Shown piece by piece: positions 1 through 8,386 of a stretch of DNA of 64,000 nucleotides; within the stretch, counting starts at the first letter, position 1; each line of letters starts with the position of its first letter. Origin of the DNA: Periweissella cryptocerci (GTDB lineage: Bacteria > Bacillota > Bacilli > Lactobacillales > Lactobacillaceae); contig NZ_CP037940.1 of the NCBI RefSeq assembly GCF_004358325.1, forward strand, positions 744,001-808,000. Direction: 5' to 3'. The notes beneath the pieces were generated by a model that saw nothing but the letters and a program-made list of their open reading frames with translations, was not told where the DNA came from and ran no database searches. The position numbers and the translations under genes were made by a program.

Positions 1-132
1 CTGATAATTCCAGCCAATCCCCTTCGTAATCGCCGCAAAGACCCCAATATTAATGATCGTTGTCACACCACCAAAAAATAAATATAAAATTTGTGCCCGA
101 TATTTATCGAACAGCTCTAACAATTTTTGCAT
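1..132 (-). CDS. GtrA-like small membrane protein, N-terminal part (runs off the window)
   Basis: The minus strand reads MQKLLELFDKYRAQILYLFF and continues with GGVTTIINIGVFAAITKGIGW to the window edge. This is the N-terminus and first membrane segment of the GtrA/GtcA family, four-helix proteins thought to help flip undecaprenyl-phosphate-linked sugars for teichoic acid or O-antigen glycosylation. The start at 130-132 is preceded by an AGGAG-type ribosome binding site. Only 44 residues are visible, so the family call rests on the N-terminus alone. A link to the CsbB-like transferases and YfhO elsewhere in the window is inference. Confidence 0.75.
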   Translation of the reverse strand, partial: MQKLLELFDKYRAQILYLFFGGVTTIINIGVFAAITKGIGWNYQ

Positions 133-175
133 TATGCTTTTACTTGCTCCTAAGTAATTTCAGTATTTGCGCGGT

Positions 176-195
176 GTCCCTGATTTTCAGGGGAC
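176..195. other. Short GTCCC/GGGAC hairpin upstream of the GtrA-like gene
   Basis: An imperfect inverted repeat (GTCCCTGA, loop, TCAGGGGAC) lies about 45 bases upstream of the GtrA-like start codon. A T6 run follows about ten bases later on the plus strand. It could be a weak terminator or leader structure. No known riboswitch was recognised. Confidence 0.3.
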
Positions 196-251
196 CTATC
201 GCTCTTTTTTGCTCCGCTTATTCTAGCATATTTTGGCGTTATTAAATGAAA

Positions 252-276
252 AAATCGAGATTCTTATCCCGATTTT
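252..276 (-). terminator. Weak intrinsic terminator overlapping the stop of the 275-961 gene
   Basis: AAAATCG and CGATTTT arms flank a short loop. The stem overlaps the stop codon of the minus-strand gene, with A/T tracts on both sides. Confidence 0.5.
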
Positions 277-961
277 AGAAAGTTATCTTAACTTGATATG
301 GCACAAACTTCGTCGTCAAATCGTAATTTAAGTACGTACCGCCAGAAATATCAATCGCGTGGGGTTGTTGCTCTGGTAAATCAAGAGCGCGAATCCAGCC
401 AATATTCCAAAATTTACCATTGGCATCTGGCATCCCGATTGACGTTGTCCCATTATCATTTTCAACTAGTTTGATGCTCATATTATTGTATGGCACATTT
501 TCAAAACGCCGTAATGCCGTCGTGCCAATCATCGCTTGTAAATCCGTCGCCTTGTTAATCCCGCGGTAAGCCAGAATGTTGGCTTTGCGCGCAGCGGTGT
601 ATTCATAGTTAGCAATGATTGCCTGTGCTTCCCGATTCAGTTCCACCGTGTGCACTTCAACGTTCGTGACCTCGGCATGTTGTGAACCATATGTTGCTTT
701 ACGCTTGTTTACCGGCCGATTCTGCTGACGTTGCCCACTTACTGAGCGTTGTTGTGATGGCGCCGTTACTTGCTTGCTCCGACTATGTTGTTGCACTTGG
801 TTACGCACATTACGTGATGTTTGTTGGGCCTGGGACGTATTCCGTTGCACAGCTTGTTGCTGCTCTGGTGTTGTTGGCACCCCATTTTCCGCCAACAATT
901 CCCCTAGAATTTTTTCTAAACCTTTACCATTGACGACATCTTCGATAATTTTAGTTAACAT
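275..961 (-). CDS. Unrecognised 228-residue protein with Gln-rich linker
   Basis: Function unknown. Residues 1-35 are a predicted helical head (MLTKIIEDVVNGKGLEKIL). About 36-90 is a low-complexity Gln/Ser/Arg-rich linker. Residues 95-228 look like a folded domain beginning around HAEVTNVEVHTVELN and ending FVPYQVKITF. There is no signal peptide or membrane segment, so it is probably cytoplasmic. The ATG follows a strong AGGGGG ribosome binding site. A head-linker-domain layout could suit an assembly or binding protein, but nothing here identifies a function. Confidence 0.7.
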   Translation of the reverse strand: MLTKIIEDVVNGKGLEKILGELLAENGVPTTPEQQQAVQRNTSQAQQTSRNVRNQVQQHSRSKQVTAPSQQRSVSGQRQQNRPVNKRKATYGSQHAEVTNVEVHTVELNREAQAIIANYEYTAARKANILAYRGINKATDLQAMIGTTALRRFENVPYNNMSIKLVENDNGTTSIGMPDANGKFWNIGWIRALDLPEQQPHAIDISGGTYLNYDLTTKFVPYQVKITF

Positions 962-1739
962 GGTTTTCCCCCTATTATTCTGTTAAAACTCGCTGTCACT
1001 AACAATGTACCATTAAGGCACCTGACCTGTATTATTTTACGTGAAATGGATTTCGCCAAACATGCAGGATACCAACGTTTTGGATACCCTAACTATATGA
1101 AATACTTTTATGTTCCTTAACTATTGAAAGCCCTGAATGCCCTAATGAAAAGCATTAATCACTTTTTATTATACCGTACCGAACCCATTATTGAGTACGT
1201 TAAAAATTATCATATTTTTCAACGCTAGAAAATGAACAACCCTATTCCCAACAGCTCGGAAGAATAAGTAACTGATTTTTGAGACAAATGTGTTCAAAAC
1301 CTAATTGAACACATGCATAACAACTTAACTAGTTTTGATTATCGCTATTTTCCCATACAATGTCGTACTCGTGGCATTAATTATGCGCCATTACCCACAA
1401 AGACTTCATACTACGATGTAGAGTGTGCATATTACCAAACAAAAAAGTGAACTTCAACTAATCAATCCGGTCTTGAATTACGTATTTACGTTTACTTAAT
1501 TCCGGGTGTGTTTTAACTTTTAAAATAACTCACTCAGCAGTTTGTCTGGTATTTACCCACTTTGAGATTTGCCTGTGGCGTCCCGTTATCCACTTGATTA
1601 TTTTTGCACCATGCTTTGCTGCCAATGCAATAACTTTAAACATAAACTGGAATTTTCTTTCGTTAATCCCAATACATAATTACAAGAGATACTGTTGAAA
1701 CACATAAATTATTTCTATAGTATAAGGAGATTTCATAAC
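962..1739. other. Gene-poor, apparently decayed stretch
   Basis: No convincing gene. Two short open stretches look like remnants: 1046-1120 (+), open further upstream and reading HAGYQRFGYPNYMKYFYVP to a stop, and 1313-1450 (+), reading MHNNLTSFDYRYFPIQC onward. Neither has a ribosome binding site. A perfect 9-bp inverted repeat (ATGTGTTCA / TGAACACAT) lies at 1288-1314. At 1226-1236 an AACGCTAGAAAAT string resembles, in reverse, the left end of the dispersed repeat family found elsewhere in the window. Confidence 0.4.
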
Positions 1740-1997
1740 ATGAAAATTACTATTGCACTCTGGGGATCAATTATTATTATGTATGTCTTACAGCGATACG
1801 TCTTTGCTCGCCTTTCAAGCTCACTGTCCGCCTACGTTATTCCTGGGTTAGTAGTAATTCTGTGGTTTGTTGCACTATTTAGGTATCATGCCTTTGGATT
1901 CATTTCAGCATATTTAGCACTAGGTGGGGTTCTCGTGTTGTTGGCACTTGCTTCTGAAGCGCATGAAGATAGTGAGAATGCAAAAAATCATAATTAA
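1740..1997 (+). CDS. Small membrane protein, likely with the downstream ABC transporter
   Basis: A protein of 85 residues with about three hydrophobic segments (roughly 5-20, 28-45 and 52-70) and an acidic, hydrophilic tail ending EDSENAKNHN. The ATG at 1740 is chosen because AAGGAG sits 11 bases upstream; a start at 1695 lacks a site. It is followed after 123 bases by an ABC permease and ATPase on the same strand, so it may be an accessory or regulatory subunit. No family was recognised. Confidence 0.6.
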   Translation: MKITIALWGSIIIMYVLQRYVFARLSSSLSAYVIPGLVVILWFVALFRYHAFGFISAYLALGGVLVLLALASEAHEDSENAKNHN

Positions 1998-2120
1998 ATA
2001 TAGTAACTATGTGTTCCTTAAGCTAAATATTAAGCAACGTCCAACAAAACCGTGCCGCCTGTTTCTATTTGAATTTACAGAAATTCAAAAACTAATTAGC
2101 ATTAAGAAAGCGTATAGTGA

Positions 2121-2801
2121 ATGATCACAATATTTAAAGACGATTTATTTAAAAGCGTCAAATCGGTTCGTACTATTATCGTGTTAATTCTGTTCATCGG
2201 AACTGTGTTTTTAACCAATAAATATGGATCTAATTTGCCAGTAATTAGCGGTAATGGTAGTATTTCCATTCTGTCAATTATCTTCTCTGTTTTCTCAATC
2301 TTCGGAATTTTATTTTCGTTTATCATTTTTGGGGGAACGATTGTTAAAGAAGTCGAAGATCAAAGTATTCGATATTTACTGCCTTACATTAGCCGAACCA
2401 AAATATTGATTGCCAAATTCCTCAGCATGTTTGTATTTTGGCTTTTAGTAATTGCGGTATCGATATTAATGACGCTGCTTATGCAAAGCTCAACTGTGTT
2501 CCCTTATCAATATGTACTAAACCTTACCGTGTACTTTTTATACGTTAGTTCACTTGTTACCCTAACTAGCGTGATTTTAAGTAAAGAAAAGTTAGTCTCA
2601 TTCACCGGTATCGTTCTTGGTATTGTGGCACCTGTAATCGGTAGTTGGGGACTCGTTTCGCACAATCTTTTCTTAAAAGTAATTAGCTGGGTATTACCTT
2701 TTCGGTATACAGATGCAACATGGCAAATTTTCATATTAATGGGAATTTCGATTATTGTGTTCCTAGCTGCAACTATTCTGTTTAAGAACAAGGAGGTATA
2801 A
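2121..2801 (+). CDS. ABC-2 type transporter permease
   Basis: A 226-residue integral membrane protein with about six hydrophobic segments. It is the membrane half of an ABC-2 type exporter or bacteriocin-immunity-like transporter. The segment FGGTIVKEVEDQSIRYLLPYI, between helices 2 and 3, resembles the cytoplasmic coupling region of this family. The ATPase starts six bases after its stop, so the two surely pair. The start has only a weak site, and the 123 bases upstream hold no GntR regulator, which often heads such operons. Substrate unknown. Confidence 0.8.
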   Translation: MITIFKDDLFKSVKSVRTIIVLILFIGTVFLTNKYGSNLPVISGNGSISILSIIFSVFSIFGILFSFIIFGGTIVKEVEDQSIRYLLPYISRTKILIAKFLSMFVFWLLVIAVSILMTLLMQSSTVFPYQYVLNLTVYFLYVSSLVTLTSVILSKEKLVSFTGIVLGIVAPVIGSWGLVSHNLFLKVISWVLPFRYTDATWQIFILMGISIIVFLAATILFKNKEV

Positions 2802-2806
2802 TTTTT

Positions 2807-3664
2807 ATGATTTCAGTCGATAATGTTTCCGTTCACTTTGGATCAAAAGTTGCCCTTAACGACGTATCATTTTCAGTTAAGAATGGCGCAATCACTTCAC
2901 TGGTTGGAAAAAATGGCGCTGGTAAATCAACCGTAATCAATGTGCTGTCATCATATTTACCACGTTACTCAGGCAAAATTAGTAAACAACGATTGAGCGT
3001 TATGCCAGATGCTGATAATTTGTACCGCGATATGACAGGCTATCATTTCCTAAAAATGATGAATTCAATTAAGAAAAATAAGTCAATGGCACAAACTGAT
3101 GCACTACTTCGTGAGCTAGGAATCTGGGATTCACGCGAAACAAAAATCAAAGACTATTCGTTCGGTATGAAAAAGAAAGTGGCCTTTATTCAAGCATATA
3201 TTGGTAAATTTGACACTTATATTTTCGATGAACCGACTTCTGGTGTGGATTACGCTGCCGCAAAAGTTATGATGGCCCGTGTCCGCACGTTAGCCGAAAA
3301 GGATAAAGCCGTATTAATCACTTCACACGATATGCAAGAAATCGAGAAAGTAAGCGATTCGATTATTCTAATCGCCAACGGACATATTAACTCCCAAGGC
3401 ACGTTAGCCGAAATTTCAGAATTTCTAGCCGATAAAAAACTTCTAACTTTTGTATCGTTGCCCGAGGATCAGGTGAAATTGGTGGCTTTGTTCAACAAAT
3501 TGGGATATATCACAGTGATTGATGACCAAACCTCAAAAACTAGCGTCAAAAATGCACCCGCGGATGCCACGGAATTACTACAAAAAATCATTGAAAATAA
3601 TATTACTCTCAAAGGGTTTTATGAAGAACTTCCTAGTCTGATTGATGTCATGGACGCAATTTAA
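2807..3664 (+). CDS. ABC transporter ATP-binding protein
   Basis: A 285-residue ABC ATPase. Visible motifs are Walker A GKNGAGKS (about 34-41), a degenerate signature YSFGMKKK in place of LSGGQ, Walker B with TYIFDEPTSGVD, and the switch His in SHD. The C-terminal 80 residues form an accessory domain. The start is preceded by AAGGAGG and lies six bases after the permease stop. The degenerate signature and short partner fit the YtrB/CcmA-like ABC-2 subgroup, which often act in export or self-protection. A terminator follows, so the operon ends here. Confidence 0.88.
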   Translation: MISVDNVSVHFGSKVALNDVSFSVKNGAITSLVGKNGAGKSTVINVLSSYLPRYSGKISKQRLSVMPDADNLYRDMTGYHFLKMMNSIKKNKSMAQTDALLRELGIWDSRETKIKDYSFGMKKKVAFIQAYIGKFDTYIFDEPTSGVDYAAAKVMMARVRTLAEKDKAVLITSHDMQEIEKVSDSIILIANGHINSQGTLAEISEFLADKKLLTFVSLPEDQVKLVALFNKLGYITVIDDQTSKTSVKNAPADATELLQKIIENNITLKGFYEELPSLIDVMDAI

Positions 3665-3679
3665 GCGAATCTATTTATT

Positions 3680-3710
3680 AAGACGTTGGAATTTCATTCC
3701 ACGTCTTTTT
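3680..3710 (+). terminator. Intrinsic terminator of the ABC operon
   Basis: AAGACGTTGGAA pairs with TTCCACGTCTT (one bulge), followed by a T run. Confidence 0.85.
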
Positions 3711-3777
3711 ATTTTCCACATTATTAGTATAAAGACTGCAACGTTGGCAATATATTCCACCGGTATGTGAAATATCT

Positions 3778-4053
3778 GGCTAAATTTTTTCTAGCGTGTA
3801 ATTTGGATATGTGTCCCATATTGATTCCCACTGCGAGGCTAGAACCAGTCTGGACACCGTGATGGAAGACAAGCATTTGAAGCCAAAGTGCGGTCTTCAA
3901 TTGTTTGCGAAGCTTGGCTCGCTAACGCGGTAACCATCTTCACAAATCCATAATCAGTAACGAAACCCGTTACTGATTATGCCATCACGGTGCAAGCTAC
4001 AGTCCAGCCTCTTCGTTAGTTTGCGTAGGCATTCTGACTAGTAATATGCCTTA
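3778..4053. repeat. Dispersed structured repeat, copy 1 (module A, right end lost)
   Basis: About 260 bases closely matching 13551-13850 and 60533-60835. The left end (GGCTAAATTTTTTCTAGCG) resembles the inverted-repeat ends of the other copies. The core has a perfect 11-bp outer stem (CACCGTGATGG at 3855-3865 with CCATCACGGTG at 3982-3992). Inside are hairpins CATTTGAAG/CTTCAATTG (one mismatch), GCGA/TCGC, and an 11-bp AATCAGTAACG/CGTTACTGATT stem. No open reading frame. Similarity stops after GACTAGTAATATGCC and no right inverted repeat is seen. It lies between the ABC-operon terminator and tRNA-Arg. Confidence 0.85.
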
Positions 4054-4136
4054 CAATAAAAAAGTCGCCATTTCTGACGACAATCGAATTTGTACAAATC
4101 TTCGGTTCTATTAATACTGGATACTCACTACTATTA

Positions 4137-4209
<73 letters not shown>

Positions 4210-4246
4210 AGTTAGCTAGCCCAATTGGACTAACTATTTTATTTTA

Positions 4247-4654
4247 TCATAACTCATTTACAATTAATTGCATTTCGACTGGATTTATTCCTAATTGAAT
4301 GTGATCCCCCACTAAAAAGCGGACAAATGCTAATAATTGAACTTTGCCGTCACCCGCTGCAAATGCCGAATTATCGACTAAACGCGCCGCCACAAACCGG
4401 ACAGTTGTATCTGACCAGTCGTTTGGTTCGCGCCAAAAAATTGCATATTGGTCCGTAATGAAATGGGCCAAAACATCTTGGATAGCAGCTTGGTGGTCGC
4501 CAAAATCATTTAACGCCACAAATGTCATTGAAACTTGATTGGCAAAATATGCCACTTGGGTTTCAACTTGTTGACTGTATTCGCGACCAAACATTGGGGC
4601 ATCAGTCGTTACCCGCAATTGGGTAGCCGTCGCCTGAGTCATTAACTCAGTCAT
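4247..4654 (-). CDS. Unrecognised 135-residue protein, coupled to the helicase gene
   Basis: Function unknown. The start at 4654 (MTELMTQATATQLRV) overlaps the last eight bases of the helicase gene, which suggests translational coupling. A longer frame upstream only reads helicase sequence in another frame and was discarded. The protein is soluble, with predicted helices around HQAAIQDVLAHFITDQYAIFW and a C-terminal domain rich in hydrophobic residues (VQLLAFVRFLVGDHIQLGI). No catalytic motif seen. The overlap implies a role or stoichiometry tied to the helicase, but this is inference. Confidence 0.7.
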   Translation of the reverse strand: MTELMTQATATQLRVTTDAPMFGREYSQQVETQVAYFANQVSMTFVALNDFGDHQAAIQDVLAHFITDQYAIFWREPNDWSDTTVRFVAARLVDNSAFAAGDGKVQLLAFVRFLVGDHIQLGINPVEMQLIVNEL

Positions 4655-6026
4655 GCTTGGCTGCCTTTTCTGCTTGCGCGGCTTTGTCAGCCCACTTCTT
4701 CCGCATACCCTTGTTCTTAGAGGCACCCTTTTTTGAAGCGGCTTTCTTCTTAGCAGCAATCTGTTCCTTTTTTGACAACACTTTTTCAGGAACAACCGTA
4801 ACTTTAGCGCCGGTCTTAGCAGCTTTGGCCGTACCAGCTTTCACACTACCCTTTGCAGGTGTAGCAGCCTTAACATCTGTCTTAGTTGCTTGTTTTACGG
4901 CAACAGCAACTGGGGTCGTGCCTTCAGGACGTACATCAACTAATTGGTTATTCGCAAAGTACATTGGCTTTAATTCAATCGTTGCTGGAACTGCCTTCTT
5001 TAAGTTCCGCAAATCATGAGCATTACCGAAGTTCACAACCAACCCCTTGCGTCCCATCCGACCAGTCCGCCCAACCCGGTGAGTATACACAACCCCATCT
5101 TGTGGCAAGTCGTAATTAATTACGGCTGGCAAATCAGCAATATCTAACCCACGGGCGGCCACGTCAGTCGTCAATAGGAATTGAATTTCACCCTTACGGA
5201 ACTTGCGCAAGGCATCAGCGCGGTCAGTCCCACGTTGCTTACCACCAAGTGGCGCAACTTTGACGTGTTCGTGGCGTAATGAACTAGCTGCGCGTTCCAT
5301 ATCTTGGAGCTTGTTGAAGAACACAAGTGCCTTAAACTTTTTAATGTGGCTAAAACGACGCAACATTTGGACACGTTGTGGACCGGCAATTGTCATCATT
5401 CCATGACGAACTTCACCTTGAGAGTGGTCAATCGCACGGACATCAATAGTTTCAACTGGCAAGCCAAAGGTTGATTCTAAGTCTTCGAGCACTGGTGTTG
5501 TCGTGGCTGAAAAGAAGCCAAATTGTGCTTCGTTATCAGCTTGGCTAACAATTTCTTTGATTTCAACTAAAGTTTCATCAACCAAAAGTTCATCAGCTTC
5601 GTCAATTACGACCGCTAACAAACGGTGCAATTTAAGTTTCCGGTCATTGACCATGTTCAAGATACGGCCGGGTGTCCCAACAATGATTTCTGGATTTTCA
5701 CGAAGCTTTTCCATTTGACGTTTAACATTGGCGCCACCAGTAATTGAAGCAACCTTAACACCTACTAAACTTGCCCATTCGCGCATCACGTTCGTCGTTT
5801 GCATCGCGAGTTCTTGTGATGGTGCGATTACTAAGACTTGCGTGCCATCGTCAGGCACAATCTTGCTCAATAATGGCAACGTGAATGCCACTGTTTTACC
5901 TGAACCAGTTGGTGCCAAACCTAAAACTGATTCACCTTGGGTCATTGGTTCCCAAACTGCCTTTTGAATCGCGGTTTGTTCCGTATAACCTAATTTTTCA
6001 AAATGCTCTTGTAACACTGCTAACAT
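4647..6026 (-). CDS. DEAD-box ATP-dependent RNA helicase
   Basis: A 459-residue cytoplasmic RNA helicase. Numbering from the chosen start: motif I APTGSGKT at 38-45, Ia PSQELAMQ near 69, TPGR near 118, DEAD at 142-145, SAT at 173-175, TDVAARGLDI near 287 and HRVGRTGR at 316-323. A basic Lys/Ala-rich tail (from about 375) probably binds RNA. It resembles the YfmL/CshB-like helicases of Firmicutes that act in ribosome assembly or RNA turnover. The ATG at 6026 (MLAVLQEHFEKLGY) is preferred because an upstream ATG at 6059 lies inside the terminator hairpin of the preceding gene. Confidence 0.93.
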   Translation of the reverse strand: MLAVLQEHFEKLGYTEQTAIQKAVWEPMTQGESVLGLAPTGSGKTVAFTLPLLSKIVPDDGTQVLVIAPSQELAMQTTNVMREWASLVGVKVASITGGANVKRQMEKLRENPEIIVGTPGRILNMVNDRKLKLHRLLAVVIDEADELLVDETLVEIKEIVSQADNEAQFGFFSATTTPVLEDLESTFGLPVETIDVRAIDHSQGEVRHGMMTIAGPQRVQMLRRFSHIKKFKALVFFNKLQDMERAASSLRHEHVKVAPLGGKQRGTDRADALRKFRKGEIQFLLTTDVAARGLDIADLPAVINYDLPQDGVVYTHRVGRTGRMGRKGLVVNFGNAHDLRNLKKAVPATIELKPMYFANNQLVDVRPEGTTPVAVAVKQATKTDVKAATPAKGSVKAGTAKAAKTGAKVTVVPEKVLSKKEQIAAKKKAASKKGASKNKGMRKKWADKAAQAEKAAKHD

Positions 6027-6053
6027 ATTTTGCTCTTTTCTTTTAAAAATAAT

Positions 6054-6078
6054 GTCCATTCAGCAATGCTAAATGGAC
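6054..6078 (-). terminator. Intrinsic terminator of the 6089-7084 oxidoreductase gene
   Basis: GTCCATT/AATGGAC arms extended by AGC/GCT, followed on the minus strand by ATTATTTTT. Confidence 0.8.
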
Positions 6079-6088
6079 GAGAATTTGT

Positions 6089-7084
6089 TTACTTATCAGC
6101 GGGGAATACGATACCGGCTGACTTCCGTAAATCATATAAGACTAAGTTCACGCGTTGGCTCAAAACCAACAAGTCATTGTATTCGGTTTGGTGATTATCA
6201 AAATCATTAATGATATCAGCAAATACATTAGCTTCAGTTGTCATTGGATTTGCAGGAGCCGGTGTACCGATGTTTTCGGCGTGTTTTCCATCGGTGTGAT
6301 ACGTCACCGTGTTCAATTCGGCAACGTTATCCATCACAATCGTGTCTTGCAAGCCGTAAATTTCTGATGATAAATATGAGTTTGAGTTTTTACCAAAAAT
6401 CAAAGTAACATCAAAATCAGCATAACGTAAGATTGCGGTTCCGCGGGCGTCACCGCCGTTGTTCAATGGTGTTGCAAAATACGTTGATGACTTAGGCAAA
6501 CCAAACCAAGCAATCGCGGCGTACAAAGGATACACACCCAGATCAGCCAAGGCCCCACCCGCAAAAGCTGGGTTCAGCACATTTGGATTTTCACCACGTA
6601 AATAGGCATCATAGCGTGATGAGTATTTGTTATAAACTAACGTGGCTCCTTGGATAAGTTCCATTTTTGCCATTTGTGCGGTAATTGCCTTGAAATTGGC
6701 TTGGTGAATATGGCGTGCCGCTTCAAAGTAGCGCACATTTGGATGTTGGCGCAACGTTGAGTAAACTTTTTCAAATTCTTTAGGGTTTGCAACGGCAGGC
6801 TTTTCCACGATTACATGCTTTTCATTTTCAATCGCCAGCATGATTTGTTCGAAGTGTAAACCATTTGGTGAGGCAATGTAGACAACATCAAAGTCGGCCG
6901 CCATAAAGGTCGCCAAATCAGTGTAGGTCGTTGCCTGATTATTGTTTTGCGCATTGAATTCGTCAGCGCGCTCTTGGTGTCGTGAATAAATTGCAGCTAG
7001 CTCGTACTTACCTGTTTCATGAACGGCATCAATAAATTGTTGCGTAATCCAACTTGTTCCGATAATTCCAACCGTGAGTGTCAT
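6089..7084 (-). CDS. Gfo/Idh/MocA family NAD(P)-dependent oxidoreductase
   Basis: A 331-residue protein. An N-terminal Rossmann fold opens MTLTVGIIGTSWITQQFIDA (GxxGxS-type dinucleotide loop), and VIVEKPAVANPKEFEKV carries the family's EKP motif. The C-terminal alpha/beta domain begins around 120 and contains GALADLGVYPLYAAIAWFG. It is expected to oxidise or reduce a sugar, inositol or related substrate; the substrate cannot be read from sequence. The start at 7084 has AAAGGGG seven bases upstream; a longer frame to 7123 has no site. It is a single gene ended by its own terminator. Confidence 0.88.
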   Translation of the reverse strand: MTLTVGIIGTSWITQQFIDAVHETGKYELAAIYSRHQERADEFNAQNNNQATTYTDLATFMAADFDVVYIASPNGLHFEQIMLAIENEKHVIVEKPAVANPKEFEKVYSTLRQHPNVRYFEAARHIHQANFKAITAQMAKMELIQGATLVYNKYSSRYDAYLRGENPNVLNPAFAGGALADLGVYPLYAAIAWFGLPKSSTYFATPLNNGGDARGTAILRYADFDVTLIFGKNSNSYLSSEIYGLQDTIVMDNVAELNTVTYHTDGKHAENIGTPAPANPMTTEANVFADIINDFDNHQTEYNDLLVLSQRVNLVLYDLRKSAGIVFPADK

Positions 7085-7218
7085 GTCATTGCCCCTTTTA
7101 TTCTGAATTAATAGATAACACAATTATAACATATCCACTAGTCGCAATTAACAACGTGAAATCTTTTTCTGGTAGTTTGAAAGTTAGCATATGCTATCTG
7201 CATTAATCCTATGAATAA

Positions 7219-7731
7219 CAGATTCTAGCATAGGATTGTTGTTTCTGTATGTTTGTTTAAGAATACTCACGTACCACGGAATATCTCTTGTACTAGTTTA
7301 AGCACATCACATAATCAGCCCTAACTGATTTGATTGAACCTGCCCCAGCGACTTTTTTTGCTAGTTTGAACATTATTCCTAACTAACGGAGTGGCTGGAA
7401 ATTGCTTGGCGGGCGTAGCCTTTACACCGCGACTGGGGGACTATGTGTGCAGCACATATTTCCGCTGAGGATAAGATGAGGAATCTTAGGAATTTATTCC
7501 TTAGAGTCCCAGCTTGTCCGAACCTCCCAAGACAGACATTCAGCCTGCAAGGCTAATCTAATCACGTTAGGATTAGATTCAGTATTTTGTGCAACAAAAT
7601 GCTGGGATGTTTTGCGTTGCCGGTTCGCAGGCATAAGCACAGACTGGCTTGAACATGTGCTTCCAGCGCGGTGCGCCAAGTAATTTACTGACACGTAGTG
7701 GTCACAATCCCACGCCAGACGGAATACAGCC
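7219..7731. repeat. Dispersed structured repeat, copy 2 (modules C + B, both ends present)
   Basis: The left end is TTCTAGCATAGGATTG. The right end at 7706-7731 (AATCCCACGCCAGACG plus GAATACAGCC) matches the right inverted repeat of the 60.9-kb copy at most positions. Module C (about 7235-7385) repeats at 55941-56125, with an AATCAG/CTGATT hairpin and a long interrupted stem. Module B (about 7385-7700) repeats at 13880-14250. It is a chain of hairpins: GCGG/CCGC, ATGTG/CACAT, a 13-base imperfect stem near 7480-7510, AATCTAATC/GATTAGATT and ATTTTGT/ACAAAAT. A minus-strand frame at 7494-7784 is a by-product of this sequence. Confidence 0.82.
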
Positions 7732-7735
7732 GAAA

Positions 7736-7779
7736 AAAGCGCCGAGAATCCACACATGTCGTGCGATTCTCGGCGCTTT
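7736..7779 (-). terminator. Strong bidirectional terminator after pgsA
   Basis: Perfect 15-bp stem (AAAGCGCCGAGAATC / GATTCTCGGCGCTTT) with a T run on the minus strand. The right end of repeat copy 2 lies only four bases away. Confidence 0.9.
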
Positions 7780-7799
7780 ATCATTTTTACTATGAATGT

Positions 7800-8384
7800 T
7801 TATTTAAAACCATCTGCGAAAACAGAACGGTTCTGGATGAAGTAGTCAATCCCACTATAAATAGTGAAGAATAAAGCTACCCATAACATAATTTGGGCAA
7901 ATGGAACGTTGATTGGCGCAAAGAAGGCATTATTTAAGTAGAAGAAGATGATTGCCACCATTTGTGACGTTGTCTTAATCTTACCAGGCATTGCTGCGGC
8001 CATAACTTTACCGTCATTTTCAACAATCAACAAGCGCAAACCAGTCACCGCTAATTCGCGAATGACAATAATTGAGATAACCCACGCTGATGCCTTGCCA
8101 AACTGTACCAAGAAAATCAAGGCTGTCATCACCAGTAACTTGTCCGCTAGTGGATCCGCAAATTTCCCGAAATTGGTGACCAAATGTTTAGCCCGCGCAA
8201 TCTTACCATCAAGCAAATCTGTCAATGACGCAATAATAAAGACAATTGCGGCCAAGACCATGTTCAATGAAGTTCCCGCTGCTCCAAGGGCGTTGACGGT
8301 TCCTAAACTTGGAATCTCCAACAAAACGATGAATACAGGAATTAAAATCATCCGGAATACAGTTAATTTATTAGGTAAATTCAT
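7800..8384 (-). CDS. pgsA: CDP-diacylglycerol--glycerol-3-phosphate 3-phosphatidyltransferase
   Basis: A 194-residue membrane enzyme that makes phosphatidylglycerol phosphate from CDP-diacylglycerol and glycerol-3-phosphate, the committed step of phosphatidylglycerol and cardiolipin synthesis. The CDP-alcohol phosphotransferase motif is complete: D56, D59-G60, A63-R64, G73, D77 and D81. There are about five or six membrane segments and usual length. It starts two bases after rodZ ends, so it is the last gene of the ymfF-ymfH-rodZ-pgsA operon. Cardiolipin synthase, a user of its product, lies at 12-13.5 kb. Confidence 0.96.
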   Translation of the reverse strand: MNLPNKLTVFRMILIPVFIVLLEIPSLGTVNALGAAGTSLNMVLAAIVFIIASLTDLLDGKIARAKHLVTNFGKFADPLADKLLVMTALIFLVQFGKASAWVISIIVIRELAVTGLRLLIVENDGKVMAAAMPGKIKTTSQMVAIIFFYLNNAFFAPINVPFAQIMLWVALFFTIYSGIDYFIQNRSVFADGFK

Positions 8385-8386
8385 AA

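Noticed and set aside
4654..4795. Longer start for the 135-residue protein at 4247
   Set aside because: The extra 47 residues are the helicase coding sequence in another frame.
7494..7784. A 96-residue minus-strand frame
   Set aside because: It runs through repeat module B and the pgsA terminator; the composition follows the hairpins, no ribosome binding site.
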